A stretch of 64,000 bases of DNA from Niveispirillum cyanobacteriorum (GTDB lineage Bacteria; Pseudomonadota; Alphaproteobacteria; Azospirillales; Azospirillaceae), in assembly GCF_002868735.1 (NCBI RefSeq), contig NZ_CP025611.1, positions 1,606,501-1,670,500 of the forward strand. Direction: 5' to 3'. Position 1 is the stretch's first letter, and every line of letters begins with the position of its first letter. This document shows, in pieces, positions 41,818 through 52,064 of this stretch. The notes beneath the pieces were generated by a model. The model saw only the letters and a list, made by a program, of their open reading frames with translations. It did not search any database and was not told the DNA's origin. The translations under genes were made by a program, and so were the position numbers.

Positions 41818-42245
41818 GGCCAGACGGTCGGATGGTCGCTCTCATGCAATGGGGAAACTCGCATGGGGGAGGAAAGTCCGGGCTCCACGGAAGTACGGTG
41901 CCGGGTAACGCCCGGCGGGGGTGACCCCAGGGAAAGTGCCACAGAGAGCAGACCGCCGACGCCAGTAACCCCTTGGGATTACTGGATTTCGGTAAGGGTG
42001 AAAGGGTGTGGTAAGAGCACACCGCGACCCTGGCGACAGGGTTGGCATGGTAAACCCCACCGGGAGCAAAACCGAATAGGGACGGCATGGGCGGCAACGC
42101 CCAGGCGCACTTCCGCGCTGTCGTCCGGGTGGGTTGCGCGAGGTGTCCAGCAATGGGCATCCCAGAGGAATGACCATCCCCCGGATACCATCCACCAGTG
42201 GGATATGGTCCGGCGGACAGAACCCGGCTTACAGACCGTCTGGCC
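41818..42245 (+). ncRNA. rnpB: RNase P RNA, bacterial class A
   Basis: The catalytic RNA that trims tRNA 5' leaders. The conserved 5' core GAGGAAAGTCCGGGCTCC and 3' core ACAGAACCCGGCTTAC are both present. The terminal P1 helix pairs GGCCAGACGGTC (41818-41829) with GACCGTCTGGCC (42234-42245), fixing both ends. The internal GGTAAGGGTGAAAGGGTG and GTAAGAGCACACCG segments are typical. Length of about 428 nt fits alphaproteobacteria. Confidence 0.95.
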
Positions 42246-42643
42246 CTTTACCTTGCATCGCGGCATGATTTATTTACGAATGGTTTACAGGTGTGCGCGC
42301 CGTCACAGCGGCAACCCATTGCCACACCTCCCCCACAGCCCCAAAACCGCCCAGATTTAGGGCCAAAACCAACCCAGACCCCACAATATCTAGGCATGAG
42401 AACGGGTCGGAAAGTGGGTTTGAAATTTAAATATCACGGTTTTCGAGATATCGCCCTGATTCCCAGGATATTTCGAATTTCTAATTAACAGAAAAACACC
42501 CTGTCCGTTCGGGTTATTTTCAAGAAATGGCAGGCATAGATTGCCTATGCCTTTCAGTCTGCCCCGCAGCGCGAATCAAATCGGAACAAGAAAAACCAAG
42601 CATATCTTAGTGGATGGACTTGTTTTTCATCTTGGGACCCGAC

Positions 42644-42676
42644 TTATCCACAGATCAAGACTCCCGCTGTGGAAAA
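42644..42676. promoter_or_regulatory. two inverted DnaA boxes upstream of mraZ
   Basis: TTATCCACA (42644-42652) is a perfect DnaA box; TTTTCCACA on the opposite strand (42668-42676) matches TTWTNCACA. They lie in the 640-bp gap between rnpB and mraZ. GANTC sites at 42458, 42573, 42659 and 42682 cluster here. The rest of the gap (42246-42640) is comparatively AT-rich with no gene that I can support. Confidence 0.55.
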
Positions 42677-42715
42677 ACACCGAATCAGGGCGGGACATTA
42701 CTATCCCCCCTTTTC

Positions 42716-42750
42716 TCCCATAAATTCCCATGCTATCCCATAAAGACCCA
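42716..42750 (-). promoter_or_regulatory. MraZ operator: four TGGG boxes at 10-bp spacing
   Basis: On the minus strand the units TGGGT-N5, TGGGA-N5, TGGGA-N5, TGGGA follow one another with an exact 10-bp period (CCCA ends at 42720, 42730, 42740, 42750 on the plus strand). MraZ is known to bind TGGGN direct repeats with 5-bp spacers before its own gene. The site lies 136 bp upstream of the mraZ start. Confidence 0.8.
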
Positions 42751-42885
42751 AAGACAGGGACCATCAGCCCATCCATGCCCAGATGATGCCGCCTTCGAGG
42801 CTGTATCGGAAGGGGTGAATAACAGGGCGTTGGAGGGGTCGGCGGGAAATCCGGTGCCGGGGTGGCACCAACAAGGTGGGGCGTG

Positions 42886-43377
42886 ATGGGCTTGTTCCTG
42901 TCCACATATGTCAACAAGGTTGATAAGAAGGGCCGGGTATCGATCCCCGCTCCCTTCCGCTCGACCTTGTCGGCGGGACTGGCGGCAGGCGTGGCCACCG
43001 AAATGGTGATCTTCCCCTCGCTGAAGGCGCAGGCCCTGGATGCGGCCCCGCTCTCCTATCTGGAGAAGCTGTCCGACGCGCTGGACAATCCGAACATGCC
43101 GGATGATGAGCGGGAATTGATCGAGACCACCGTGTATGGTCAGTCCGCGCAACTGACGCTGGACCCCGAAGGCCGCGTGATCCTGCCCGACCACCTGATG
43201 GGCTTTGCCGGGATCACCGAGACTGTCACCTTCATCGGCCGCCGCAACACCTTCCAGCTGTGGGACCCGGTGGCGTTTGCCGCGCATGAACAGGCCGTCC
43301 GCGAACAGGCCCGCAACAACAACATCTCCCTCTCCACCGTGCTGGCCAAGGCCAAGGGCCTGGCGAAGGGGGAATGA
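42886..43377 (+). CDS. mraZ: transcriptional regulator MraZ
   Basis: A 163-aa protein with two SpoVT/AbrB-like halves: [25 protein letters not shown] and a second copy [21 protein letters not shown], each ending in the DNA-contacting loop. It forms a ring and binds TGGG repeats upstream of its gene, tuning the dcw cluster. ATG 42886 has AAGGTGGGG upstream; an earlier in-frame start at 42862 adds only MAPTRWGV. It overlaps the rsmH start by 4 bp. Confidence 0.95.
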   Translation: MGLFLSTYVNKVDKKGRVSIPAPFRSTLSAGLAAGVATEMVIFPSLKAQALDAAPLSYLEKLSDALDNPNMPDDERELIETTVYGQSAQLTLDPEGRVILPDHLMGFAGITETVTFIGRRNTFQLWDPVAFAAHEQAVREQARNNNISLSTVLAKAKGLAKGE

Positions 43378-44342
43378 TGACCGCACAGCCCGTTCATATC
43401 CCCGTCCTGCTGGCCGAAGTGCTGCACGATATGGCCGTTGCCGATGGGCAGACGGTGGTGGATGGCACCTTTGGCGCCGGCGGATATAGCCGCGCCCTGC
43501 TGGACAGTGCCGCTATCCGCCTGTTCGCCATCGATCGCGACCCGGCCGCACATGAGCGTGCCCGGCCCATCATCGAGGCCTATGCTCCGCGCCTGTCCCT
43601 GCTGAATGGCTGTTTTGGGGATATGGAGGCGCTGCTGGCGGCCGCTGGCGTGTCCAGCGTGGACGCCATCGTCCTGGATATCGGCGTGTCGTCGCCGCAG
43701 ATCGATACGCCGGAACGCGGGTTCAGCTTCCGTTTCGACGGGCCGCTGGACATGCGGATGGGTGATACCGGCCCGACCGCCGCCGATGTGGTGAACAGCG
43801 CCGAGGAAGAAGACCTGGCCAACATCTTCTATCGCTATGGCGAGGAGCGGCTGTCGCGCCGTGTGGCCCGCGCCATCGTGATGCGCCGGGCGGAGAAGAA
43901 GTTTGAGCGCACCGGCGATCTGGCCGATGTCATCCGGTCCTGCGTGCCGAAATCCAAGGACGGGATCGACCCCGCCACCCGCAGCTTCCAGGGCCTGCGC
44001 ATCCATGTGAATGACGAGCTGGGTGAGCTGGAGCGCGCGCTGGCTGCCGCCGAACGGCTGCTGTCGCCGGGCGGGCGGCTGTGCGTCGTCACCTTCCATT
44101 CGCTGGAAGACCGCTTGGTCAAGGAATTCATGCGTGAACGGTCGGGCAATGTGCCGGGTCCGTCGCGCCACATGCCGGGTCCGGCAGCCGTCGGCCCTGC
44201 CCCCACGTTCCGCCTGCTCTCCAAATCCGGCACAGGGCCGGGTGCGGAAGAACAGGCCCGCAATCCACGCGCCCGGTCCGCCCGGCTGCGTACCGCCATC
44301 CGTACCGAGGCCCCGGCCTGGGCACAGGGAGAAGCCGCATGA
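43374..44342 (+). CDS. rsmH: 16S rRNA (cytosine-1402-N4)-methyltransferase
   Basis: RsmH (MraW) methylates N4 of C1402 in the ribosomal P site. Visible are [13 protein letters not shown] motif [35 protein letters not shown], the GPLDMRMG segment and [19 protein letters not shown], then [13 protein letters not shown]. At 322 aa it is of normal length. Two consecutive ATGs (43374, 43377) are both possible starts; the first overlaps the mraZ stop. Confidence 0.95.
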   Translation: MMTAQPVHIPVLLAEVLHDMAVADGQTVVDGTFGAGGYSRALLDSAAIRLFAIDRDPAAHERARPIIEAYAPRLSLLNGCFGDMEALLAAAGVSSVDAIVLDIGVSSPQIDTPERGFSFRFDGPLDMRMGDTGPTAADVVNSAEEEDLANIFYRYGEERLSRRVARAIVMRRAEKKFERTGDLADVIRSCVPKSKDGIDPATRSFQGLRIHVNDELGELERALAAAERLLSPGGRLCVVTFHSLEDRLVKEFMRERSGNVPGPSRHMPGPAAVGPAPTFRLLSKSGTGPGAEEQARNPRARSARLRTAIRTEAPAWAQGEAA

Positions 44343-44785
44343 TCGGGAAGTCCACCGTCGTCTGGATCGCCGTTTCCTGTGCCGCCAGCGGCATCCTGTA
44401 CCAGACCAGCTATAAGGCGCAGGAGCAGGAGCGCGAGCTGAACCGCCTGAACCGTGCCATCGTGGCGGAACAGGAAGCCATCCAGGTCCTGAAGGCCGAA
44501 TGGGCCTATCTGAACGACCCGACCCGTCTGGAGAAGCTGTCGGCAGAGCATCTGCTGTTGCAGGCGACCGGAGCCGCGCAGATTGCCCACCTGTCCGATC
44601 TGCCCGCCAAAGACCCGAACCAGCCGGCGCCGTATACCCCCATTCCCGGCCGCAAGCCGGGCAGCCGCGCGCCGGATGTGATCGAGCGTGCGCCAGCACC
44701 TAAGCCCGCCCCCGTCCCTCCCGCCCCGTCGCGACGCCAGCCTGAAGGCCCGGTGATCCTGGCGAAGTATGGAGCCACGCGATGA
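44339..44785 (+). CDS. ftsL: cell division protein FtsL
   Basis: A bitopic divisome protein that pairs with FtsB and links FtsQ to FtsWI. One membrane helix lies at about 4-22 ([19 protein letters not shown]), followed by a coiled coil ([33 protein letters not shown]) and the conserved [14 protein letters not shown]. An unusually long Pro-rich tail (about 95-148, [17 protein letters not shown]) follows. ATGA overlaps on both sides tie it to rsmH and ftsI. Confidence 0.92.
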   Translation: MIGKSTVVWIAVSCAASGILYQTSYKAQEQERELNRLNRAIVAEQEAIQVLKAEWAYLNDPTRLEKLSAEHLLLQATGAAQIAHLSDLPAKDPNQPAPYTPIPGRKPGSRAPDVIERAPAPKPAPVPPAPSRRQPEGPVILAKYGATR

Positions 44786-46596
44786 CCGACATCAATTACA
44801 GCCTGACGGGCTTTGATCTGGCCGGCGGGGACCGGTATGGCCAGGGTGGACGGCCGGAACCGCGCATCCGCGTCAATAGCCGCGCGTCCACAGCACTGGC
44901 CATGGGCAAGTCGCGTCTGGTCGTGATGATGGCGGCCTTCACCGTCGGTTTCGGTGCGGTCGGGGCCAAGCTGGTGGACGCCACGGTCAGCTTTGGCGGG
45001 GCCAAGGAACCGTCGGTGGCCCGCGCCGCCACGCGCACCATGACCAACAGCCGCGCCGACATTGTGGACCGCAACGGCGTCCTGCTGGCCACGTCGCTGC
45101 ACACGGCCTCGCTGTTTGCCGATCCCAAGCTGATCCTGGACGCCCGCGAGGCGGTACAGCAACTGACGACGGTTCTGCCCGAACTGGACCCGGTGACGCT
45201 GCTGGCCGATCTGAAGTCGGACAAGCGCTTTGTCTGGATCAAGCGCAACCTGTCTCCGCGCCAGCAGCAGGAAGTGTTCCGCCTGGGCATCCCCGGCCTG
45301 AATTTCCAGCGCGAGGAGCGCCGCGTCTATCCGCAGGGTAATCTGGCGGCCCATGTCGTGGGTTTCAGCGGCGTGGACAATAATGGCCTGATGGGGATCG
45401 AGCAGGCGTTCGACACAAGGCTGAAGGAAAGCGACGAGCCGCTGCGCCTGTCGGTGGATGTCCGGTTGCAGCATGTGCTGCGCAAGGAACTGGTCAACGC
45501 GGTGGACGAGTTCAACGCCATCGGCGCCGCCGGCATGGTCATGGATGTGAAGACCGGCGAAATCCTGGGCATGGTTTCCGTGCCCGATTTCGACCCGCAC
45601 GCCCCGCCGCCGCCCACGCAGGAGCAGGATACCGATCCGCGGTTCAACCGTAACACGCTGGGCGTGTACGAAATGGGCTCCACCTTCAAGATCTTCAACA
45701 CCGCCATGGCGTTGGAGTCCGGCAGGGTGCGTTTGCAGGACAGTTTCGACACCACCCGCCCCATCAAGATCGGCCGCTTCCTGATCAAGGATTACCACCC
45801 GGTCAATCACTGGATGGATGTGGCCGATATCTTCAAGGAAAGCTCCAATATCGGTTCCATCAAGATGGCCGAGCAGGTGGGGCCGAACGCGCAGAAGGAA
45901 TTCATGGGCCGCCTGGGTCTGCTGCGTCAGGCCAGCCTGGAGGTGCCGGAACGTGGCTGGCCCATGATCCCGAACCCGTGGCGTGAAGTGAACATGATGA
46001 CCATTTCCTTTGGTCACGGCATGTCGGTCAGCCCCGCCCATCTGGTGCAGGCGGTCGGCGGTGTCGTCAATGGCGGCATCATGCACCCGGCCACGCTGTT
46101 GAAACGCGAAAACCCGAACGAGGTTCCGGGCACCCGCATCATCAGCGAGCAGACCTCCATCACCATGCGCAAGCTGATGCGGCTGGTGGTGACGGAAGGG
46201 ACGGCCAGCAAGGCCGATGTGCCGGGTTATGTCGTGGGCGGCAAGACCGGTACGTCGGACAAGGTGAAGGGCCGCGGCTATGTCACCAACGCCCGTATCT
46301 CCAGCTTTGCCGGCGTCTTCCCCGCCAATGACCCGCGCTACGTCGTCTATGTCCTGGTGGATGAACCCAAGGGCAACAAGCGGACCTTCGGCTTTGCCAC
46401 CGGCGGCTGGGTCGGCGCGCCGACGGCAGGCGCCATCATCGCCCAGATCGGGCCGCTTCTGGGTGTGAAGCCGCAGGACAATAACTCGCCCGAGATCATC
46501 CAGGCCATGGCCGTGCATCCGGGTGCGGTGGCCCCGCAGGGCGCACAGGTGGCGGCGGTACCGGCCGCGTTGCAGGCCGGGGGTGAAGAGGATTGA
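44782..46596 (+). CDS. ftsI: septal peptidoglycan transpeptidase FtsI (PBP3)
   Basis: The class B penicillin-binding protein that crosslinks septal murein with FtsW. The membrane anchor is at about 46-63; the pedestal starts at RADIVDRNGVLLAT. Transpeptidase motifs are Ser300-x-x-Lys303 (GSTFK), SSN at 354-356 and Lys488-Thr-Gly (GGKTGTSDK). Length 604 aa. The stop overlaps the murE start as TGATG. Confidence 0.95.
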   Translation: MTDINYSLTGFDLAGGDRYGQGGRPEPRIRVNSRASTALAMGKSRLVVMMAAFTVGFGAVGAKLVDATVSFGGAKEPSVARAATRTMTNSRADIVDRNGVLLATSLHTASLFADPKLILDAREAVQQLTTVLPELDPVTLLADLKSDKRFVWIKRNLSPRQQQEVFRLGIPGLNFQREERRVYPQGNLAAHVVGFSGVDNNGLMGIEQAFDTRLKESDEPLRLSVDVRLQHVLRKELVNAVDEFNAIGAAGMVMDVKTGEILGMVSVPDFDPHAPPPPTQEQDTDPRFNRNTLGVYEMGSTFKIFNTAMALESGRVRLQDSFDTTRPIKIGRFLIKDYHPVNHWMDVADIFKESSNIGSIKMAEQVGPNAQKEFMGRLGLLRQASLEVPERGWPMIPNPWREVNMMTISFGHGMSVSPAHLVQAVGGVVNGGIMHPATLLKRENPNEVPGTRIISEQTSITMRKLMRLVVTEGTASKADVPGYVVGGKTGTSDKVKGRGYVTNARISSFAGVFPANDPRYVVYVLVDEPKGNKRTFGFATGGWVGAPTAGAIIAQIGPLLGVKPQDNNSPEIIQAMAVHPGAVAPQGAQVAAVPAALQAGGEED

Positions 46597-48065
46597 TGAA
46601 AAGGCTGTCGGAGATCATGGCATCACGGACCGAACTGGCGGTATCAGCGCTGGCACTGGAACGCGACCCACCCATCACCAACCTGACGGCGGATAGCCGC
46701 AAGGTCGTGCCCGGAACGCTGTTCGCCGCGTTGCCGGGCACGCTGCGTGATGGGCGTGATTTCATTCCCCAGGCCATCGCATCCGGTGCCGTCGCCATTC
46801 TGGCGCCGAAGGGCACGGTTCTGCCCGAGGGGGCGGAGCATGTGACCCTGATTGAGGATGCCAATCCCCGCCGCCGTCTGGCCCTGCTGGCCGCCAGCTT
46901 CAGTGGCGAGCAGCCCGAGAAGATCGCCGCCGTCACGGGTACCAATGGCAAGACCAGCACGGCGCAGTTCACCCGCCAGATCTGGGCCGGTCTGGGCCAT
47001 AAGGCCGGGGCCATGGGCACGCTGGGTCTGGTCGCCCCCGGCTTTCCGGCAAGCGACAGCCTGACCACGCCGGACCCGGTCGCCCTGCATACCACGCTGG
47101 CCGATGTCGCCAAGGCTGGCGTCACGCATCTGGCGCTGGAAGCATCCAGCCATGGGCTGGATCAATTCCGCCTGGACGGGGTGCTGGTGACAGCATCCGG
47201 TTTCACCAACCTGACCCGCGACCATCTGGATTATCACGGCACCATGGAGGCCTATCTCAAGGCCAAGCTGATGCTGTTTGACCGCGTGATGCCCAAAGGG
47301 GCGACGGCCGTCATCAATGCCGACATCCCGGAATTCGACCAGATCGCGGCTACCGCCCATGCGCGCAAGCAGACGGTTATCGGCTTCGGCGAGGCGGGCA
47401 AGGAGCTGCGCGTCATCGAGGTGAAGCCCCTGCCCCACGGTCAGCGGCTGGAACTGGAGCTGTTCGGGCGTCGCCGGACGGTGGAGATGCCGCTAGTTGG
47501 GCGGTTCCAGGTCTGGAACGCGCTGTGCGCCCTGGGTCTGGCCATCGGCAGCGGCGAAGATGCGGAAAAGGCCGCTGACCAGCTTGCCATGCTGACGGGC
47601 GTGCGCGGCCGGCTTGAGATGGTTGCAACCCTCAAGAATGGCGCGGCGGTCTATGTGGATTACGCCCATACGCCGGACGGGTTGGAGACGGTGCTGCACG
47701 CGGCCCGGCCCCATACGCAGGGCAAGCTGTCGGTCGTGTTCGGCTGTGGCGGCGACCGGGACAAGGGCAAGCGGCCCATGATGGGCGCCATCGCCGCCCG
47801 TTTGGCCGACCGCTGCATTGTCACCGACGACAACCCGCGCAGCGAGGTGCCGTCGACCATCCGTGCGGCGATCATGGCGGCCTGCCCCGGCGCCCTGGAA
47901 GTGGATGACCGGGCCAAGGCCATCGCGGTGGCCATCGGTGAGCTGGGTCCCGGCGACGTGCTGATCATCGCCGGCAAGGGGCATGAACAGGGGCAGATCG
48001 TGGGGACCGAAGTCCGTCCCTTCGATGATGCCAGCGTGGCCCGGCAGGTGGTAGCGGGTCTGTGA
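46596..48065 (+). CDS. murE: UDP-MurNAc-tripeptide synthetase MurE
   Basis: A cytoplasmic Mur ligase adding the third stem residue to UDP-MurNAc-L-Ala-D-Glu. The ATP loop GTNGKT is at 115-120; ALEASSHGLDQ and HLDYHGTMEAY are further Mur motifs. DDNPRSE contains the DNPR sequence that marks meso-diaminopimelate-specific MurE. ATG 46596 overlaps the ftsI stop (TGATG). A 37-bp gap precedes murF, the widest in this part. Confidence 0.95.
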   Translation: MKRLSEIMASRTELAVSALALERDPPITNLTADSRKVVPGTLFAALPGTLRDGRDFIPQAIASGAVAILAPKGTVLPEGAEHVTLIEDANPRRRLALLAASFSGEQPEKIAAVTGTNGKTSTAQFTRQIWAGLGHKAGAMGTLGLVAPGFPASDSLTTPDPVALHTTLADVAKAGVTHLALEASSHGLDQFRLDGVLVTASGFTNLTRDHLDYHGTMEAYLKAKLMLFDRVMPKGATAVINADIPEFDQIAATAHARKQTVIGFGEAGKELRVIEVKPLPHGQRLELELFGRRRTVEMPLVGRFQVWNALCALGLAIGSGEDAEKAADQLAMLTGVRGRLEMVATLKNGAAVYVDYAHTPDGLETVLHAARPHTQGKLSVVFGCGGDRDKGKRPMMGAIAARLADRCIVTDDNPRSEVPSTIRAAIMAACPGALEVDDRAKAIAVAIGELGPGDVLIIAGKGHEQGQIVGTEVRPFDDASVARQVVAGL

Positions 48066-48102
48066 GTTTGGGTTTAGTGCGTTTTTGAAGGGTGGGTGTG
48101 GG

Positions 48103-49581
48103 ATGTCAGACATCCTGTGGACGGGCAAGGAAGTGGCAGCGGCCTGCAATGGCAAGGCGCTTGGCGATGCTGCCTGGACCGTCACAGGCGTGTCCATCGA
48201 CAGCCGCACCATCGCCAGGGGCGACCTGTTCATCCCGCTGAAAGGTCCGAATTTCGACGGCCATGCCTTCGTCGCCCAGGCCCTGAACCAGGGGGCAGCC
48301 GGCGCCATCGTGGCCGATATCCCCAAGGGTCTGGAAGGTGACGCCCGCCTGATCAAGGTGGATGATACCATGCTGGCCCTGCAGGACCTGGGCCGCATGG
48401 GCCGGGTGCGCGCCGGCGGCAAGATCATCGCCGTCACCGGGTCGGTGGGCAAGACGGGCACCAAGGAGGCGTTGAAGGTCGCGCTGGATAGCCAGGGCAA
48501 GACCTTCGCCACTGTCGGATCGCTCAACAATCATTGGGGCGTGCCGCTGTCCCTGTCGCGCTTTCCCGCCGACAGCCGGTATGGCGTATTCGAGCTGGGC
48601 ATGAACCATGCGGGCGAGATCGGTCCTTTGTCGCGCATGGTGCGACCCGACATCGCGATCATCACGACGGTGGAAGCCGTCCATATCGAGTTCTTCGCCA
48701 GTGTCGAGCATATCGCCGACGCCAAGGCCGAGATTTTCGAGGGTATGGACGCATCCGGCACGGCCATCCTGCCGCGCGACAATGCCCATTATGCCCGCCT
48801 TCTGGCCGCAGCCCGTACGCAGGGGCTGACGCGCATTCAGACATTCGGGACCCATGAGGGGGCCGATGGGCGCCTGTTGAATTACGAACCATACGCCGAC
48901 CATGGCGTCGTCACGGCCCGCATTGATGGCCTTGACGTTACCTACACCATCCCCCTGCCGGGCAAGCACCATGCGGTTAACTCGCTGGCCGTCCTGCTGG
49001 CCGTGAAGGCGGCGGGCGGGAATGTGGCAGAGGCCGCCGAGGCGCTGGCCGGGCTTGCCCCCATCAAGGGACGTGGGCAGCGCCGGGCGGTTGAGGTTGA
49101 GGGCGGCGCCTTCACACTGATCGATGAAAGCTATAACGCGTCGCCGGTGTCCGTGGCCGCTGCCGCCGGCGTGCTGGGTGCTGCGGAACTTGGCCCCAAG
49201 GGGCGCCGCATCGCCGTGCTGGGCGATATGCGCGAACTGGGCGACCATGCGCCCGCGATGCATGCCGGTCTGGCCGACCCGTTCGTGAAGGCGGGCACCG
49301 ATCTGGTTTTCTGCTGCGGTCCCAATATGCGCCATCTGTTTGACGCATTACCCGCCGACAAGCGCGGCGCACACACGCCCGACAGCGCCACCCTGGCCCC
49401 CATCGTCACCGCCGCCGTGAAGCCCGGCGACGCCGTGATGGTGAAGGGGTCCGCCGGCAGCCGTATGGCGCTGGTGGTCGACGCGTTGAAGGCGCTGGAC
49501 CGCGCACAACAGGATAATAACCCGCAAGGGACGACCGCCGGCAACAAGGCGGGGAAACCGAGAGATAACGATGCTGTATAA
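48103..49581 (+). CDS. murF: UDP-MurNAc-pentapeptide synthetase MurF
   Basis: It adds D-Ala-D-Ala to the UDP-MurNAc-tripeptide. The N-terminal substrate domain contains [18 protein letters not shown]; the ATP loop is [14 protein letters not shown], followed by [12 protein letters not shown] and [29 protein letters not shown] is the C-terminal domain mark. ATG 48103 is preceded by GAAGGGTGGG; an upstream TTG at 48085 is not needed. Its end overlaps mraY by 11 bp. Confidence 0.95.
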   Translation: MSDILWTGKEVAAACNGKALGDAAWTVTGVSIDSRTIARGDLFIPLKGPNFDGHAFVAQALNQGAAGAIVADIPKGLEGDARLIKVDDTMLALQDLGRMGRVRAGGKIIAVTGSVGKTGTKEALKVALDSQGKTFATVGSLNNHWGVPLSLSRFPADSRYGVFELGMNHAGEIGPLSRMVRPDIAIITTVEAVHIEFFASVEHIADAKAEIFEGMDASGTAILPRDNAHYARLLAAARTQGLTRIQTFGTHEGADGRLLNYEPYADHGVVTARIDGLDVTYTIPLPGKHHAVNSLAVLLAVKAAGGNVAEAAEALAGLAPIKGRGQRRAVEVEGGAFTLIDESYNASPVSVAAAAGVLGAAELGPKGRRIAVLGDMRELGDHAPAMHAGLADPFVKAGTDLVFCCGPNMRHLFDALPADKRGAHTPDSATLAPIVTAAVKPGDAVMVKGSAGSRMALVVDALKALDRAQQDNNPQGTTAGNKAGKPRDNDAV

Positions 49582-50656
49582 CCTGCTCTATCCCCTGGCG
49601 GACGAATTCCAGATCTTCAACCTGTTCCGGTACATCACGTTCCGGACGGGCGGGGCCGTGATGACGGCGCTGATCATCAGCTTCGTCATCGGGCCGCGCG
49701 TCATCCGCTGGCTGAAATCCAAGCAGGGCGAGGGCCAGCCGATCCGCACCGACGGACCGGAAACGCATCTGAAGAAGAAGGGCACGCCCACCATGGGCGG
49801 CCTGATGATCATGATCGCCGTCATCGTCTCCACCCTGCTGTGGGTGGACCTGACCAACACCTATACCTGGATCGTGCTGCTGGTGACGGTCGGTTTCGGT
49901 CTGGTCGGGTTTGGCGATGACTACCTGAAGCTGACCAAGCGCAACACCAAGGGCCTGTCGTCCAAGGTGAAGCTGGTCGCGACCCTGGTGGTCGCCGCCG
50001 TCGCCACCGGCTGGTACCTGATGGTGACGCCGTGGGAGATGGGCACAGGGTTGGCCCTGCCCTTCTTCAAGGATTTGCTGATCCATCTGGGCTGGTTCTA
50101 TGTGCCGTTTGCCATCATCGTCATCATCGGGTCTTCCCATGCCGTGAACCTGACGGACGGGCTGGATGGGCTGGCCACCGTGCCCATCATGATTGCGGCG
50201 TCCTGCTTCGGCCTGATCGCGTACCTGTCGGGCAATGCCATCTTCTCCAACTATCTGGGCATCCACCATGTGCCGGGCACGGGCGAGCTGGCCGTGTTCT
50301 GCGGCGCGCTGGTCGGGGCGGGCTTGGGCTTCCTGTGGTTCAACGCGCCGCCGGCCATGGTGTTCATGGGTGATACTGGCTCGCTGTCGGTGGGTGGGGC
50401 GCTGGGCGCCATTTCCGTGATCACCAAGCATGAACTGGTGCTGGCCATTGTCGGCGGGCTGTTCGTGCTGGAGGCGCTGTCGGTGATGATCCAGGTGGCG
50501 TCGTTCAAGCTGACGGGCAAACGGGTGTTCCGCATGGCCCCGATCCACCATCACTTTGAAAAGAAGGGCTGGTCGGAGCCGACCGTCGTTATCCGGTTCT
50601 GGATCATCGCCGTCATCCTGGCGCTGGTCGGCCTGTCCACCTTGAAGCTGCGTTGA
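49571..50656 (+). CDS. mraY: phospho-MurNAc-pentapeptide translocase MraY
   Basis: A polytopic inner-membrane enzyme making lipid I from undecaprenyl phosphate and UDP-MurNAc-pentapeptide. Typical are [10 protein letters not shown], the aspartate motif [18 protein letters not shown] and the HHHFEKKGW loop near the C-terminus, together with about ten hydrophobic helices. 361 aa is the usual length. It starts inside the end of murF. Confidence 0.96.
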   Translation: MLYNLLYPLADEFQIFNLFRYITFRTGGAVMTALIISFVIGPRVIRWLKSKQGEGQPIRTDGPETHLKKKGTPTMGGLMIMIAVIVSTLLWVDLTNTYTWIVLLVTVGFGLVGFGDDYLKLTKRNTKGLSSKVKLVATLVVAAVATGWYLMVTPWEMGTGLALPFFKDLLIHLGWFYVPFAIIVIIGSSHAVNLTDGLDGLATVPIMIAASCFGLIAYLSGNAIFSNYLGIHHVPGTGELAVFCGALVGAGLGFLWFNAPPAMVFMGDTGSLSVGGALGAISVITKHELVLAIVGGLFVLEALSVMIQVASFKLTGKRVFRMAPIHHHFEKKGWSEPTVVIRFWIIAVILALVGLSTLKLR

Positions 50657-50664
50657 GGGCTGGA

Positions 50665-52062
50665 ATGATTGATCTTGGCCATCTGAAAGGTCGCAGGATC
50701 GCGGTGATGGGTCTGGCCCGGTCAGGCCTGACGGCGGCCCGCGCCCTGAAGGCGGCTGGGGCCACGCTTCTGGCTTGGGACGATGGGGCCGGCGGGCAGA
50801 AGGCGGCGGCCGAGGCCGGGATCGACCTGACCAACCTGCACGATACGGATTTTGCCGGCATCGACGCCCTGGTCCTGTCGCCCGGCATCCCCCACACCTA
50901 TCCCACGCCCAACCCGATCGCCGCCAAGGCCAAGGCAGCGGGCGTGCCGATCATCAGCGATATTGAGCTGCTGCGGCAGGCACAGCCCAACGCCACTTAT
51001 GTTGGCATCACCGGCACCAATGGCAAATCCACCACCACCTCGCTGGTCGCCCATATCATTGCCGGCACGGGCCGCGCCACACAGGTGGGCGGCAATCTGG
51101 GCATCCCGGCCCTGTCGTTCGAGGCGTTGGGTGCCGACGGGGTCTATGTGCTGGAAATGTCCAGCTATCAGTTGGAAATCACGCCCTCTCTGGGCTTTGA
51201 CGCGGCGGTCCTGCTGAACATCACGCCCGACCATCTGGACCGCCATGGCGGCATGGATGGCTATATCGCCGCCAAAAAGCTGATCTTCCAGAAGGGGATG
51301 GCCACGGGCGGTCAGGTCGCCGTCATCGGCGTGGATGATCCGCACTGCGCCAAGATGGCCCAGGAACTGGACGCCGAATTCCCTGGCAAGGTGATCCGCA
51401 TCAGCGCTGAAGGCCCCGTCAGCGGTGGCATTGGCGTTGAGAACGGGGTTCTGGTCGATGACCGGGGCGGTCATCATCACCCCGTCACCGACCTGCGCAC
51501 CCTGCCGGCATTGCCGGGCCGGCATAATTGGCAGAATGCCGCCGCCGCCTATGCCCTGGCGCGCGCGGTCGGGATCAGCCATGCCGACATCCTGGATGGG
51601 TTGCGCACCTTCCCCGGTCTGGCCCACCGCCAGAGCCTGGTGGGCAGCATTGATGGCGTGCGTTTCATCAATGACAGCAAGGCAACCAACGCCGATGCGG
51701 CGGCCAAGGCGCTGGCTTGCTATCAGCCCATCTACTGGATCCTGGGCGGCAAGGCCAAGGATACAGGCCTGGACGGGTTGGACAGTTTCATGCCGGCGGT
51801 GGCGCATGCCTTCCTGATCGGCGATGCCACGGACGCGTTTGCGGACTGGCTGTCGGCGCGCGGTGTGGCGCATACGCGCTGCGGCACCATGGAGGTCGCC
51901 GTTAGTGCTGCCTTTGCCAAGGCCAAGGAAGAGGGGCGGGAGGCGCCGGTCGTACTGCTGTCGCCTGCCTGCGCCAGCTTTGACCAGTATCCGAACTTTG
52001 AAGTGCGCGGCGATGATTTTGCGGCCCGCGTCCGGGCCTTGTCCAATGGGGGGATCGTCTGA
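50665..52062 (+). CDS. murD: UDP-MurNAc-L-Ala--D-Glu ligase MurD
   Basis: The Mur ligase that adds D-Glu to UDP-MurNAc-L-Ala. The N-terminal Rossmann part has RRIAVMGLARSGL; the ATP loop is GITGTNGKSTT, followed by VLEMSSYQLE and NITPDHLDRHGGM; NDSKATNADA and ILGGKAKDTGLD mark the C-terminal domain. ATG 50665 has GAGGG upstream and is preferred to the TTG at 50653 that overlaps the mraY stop. Confidence 0.95.
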   Translation: MIDLGHLKGRRIAVMGLARSGLTAARALKAAGATLLAWDDGAGGQKAAAEAGIDLTNLHDTDFAGIDALVLSPGIPHTYPTPNPIAAKAKAAGVPIISDIELLRQAQPNATYVGITGTNGKSTTTSLVAHIIAGTGRATQVGGNLGIPALSFEALGADGVYVLEMSSYQLEITPSLGFDAAVLLNITPDHLDRHGGMDGYIAAKKLIFQKGMATGGQVAVIGVDDPHCAKMAQELDAEFPGKVIRISAEGPVSGGIGVENGVLVDDRGGHHHPVTDLRTLPALPGRHNWQNAAAAYALARAVGISHADILDGLRTFPGLAHRQSLVGSIDGVRFINDSKATNADAAAKALACYQPIYWILGGKAKDTGLDGLDSFMPAVAHAFLIGDATDAFADWLSARGVAHTRCGTMEVAVSAAFAKAKEEGREAPVVLLSPACASFDQYPNFEVRGDDFAARVRALSNGGIV

Positions 52063-52064
52063 TC

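Noticed and set aside
42246-42885. The DnaA boxes and AT-rich gap as a chromosome origin.
   Set aside because: Only two good DnaA boxes are seen, no clear unwinding element, and none of the usual alphaproteobacterial origin neighbours (hemE, parAB, dnaA); promoter control is simpler.
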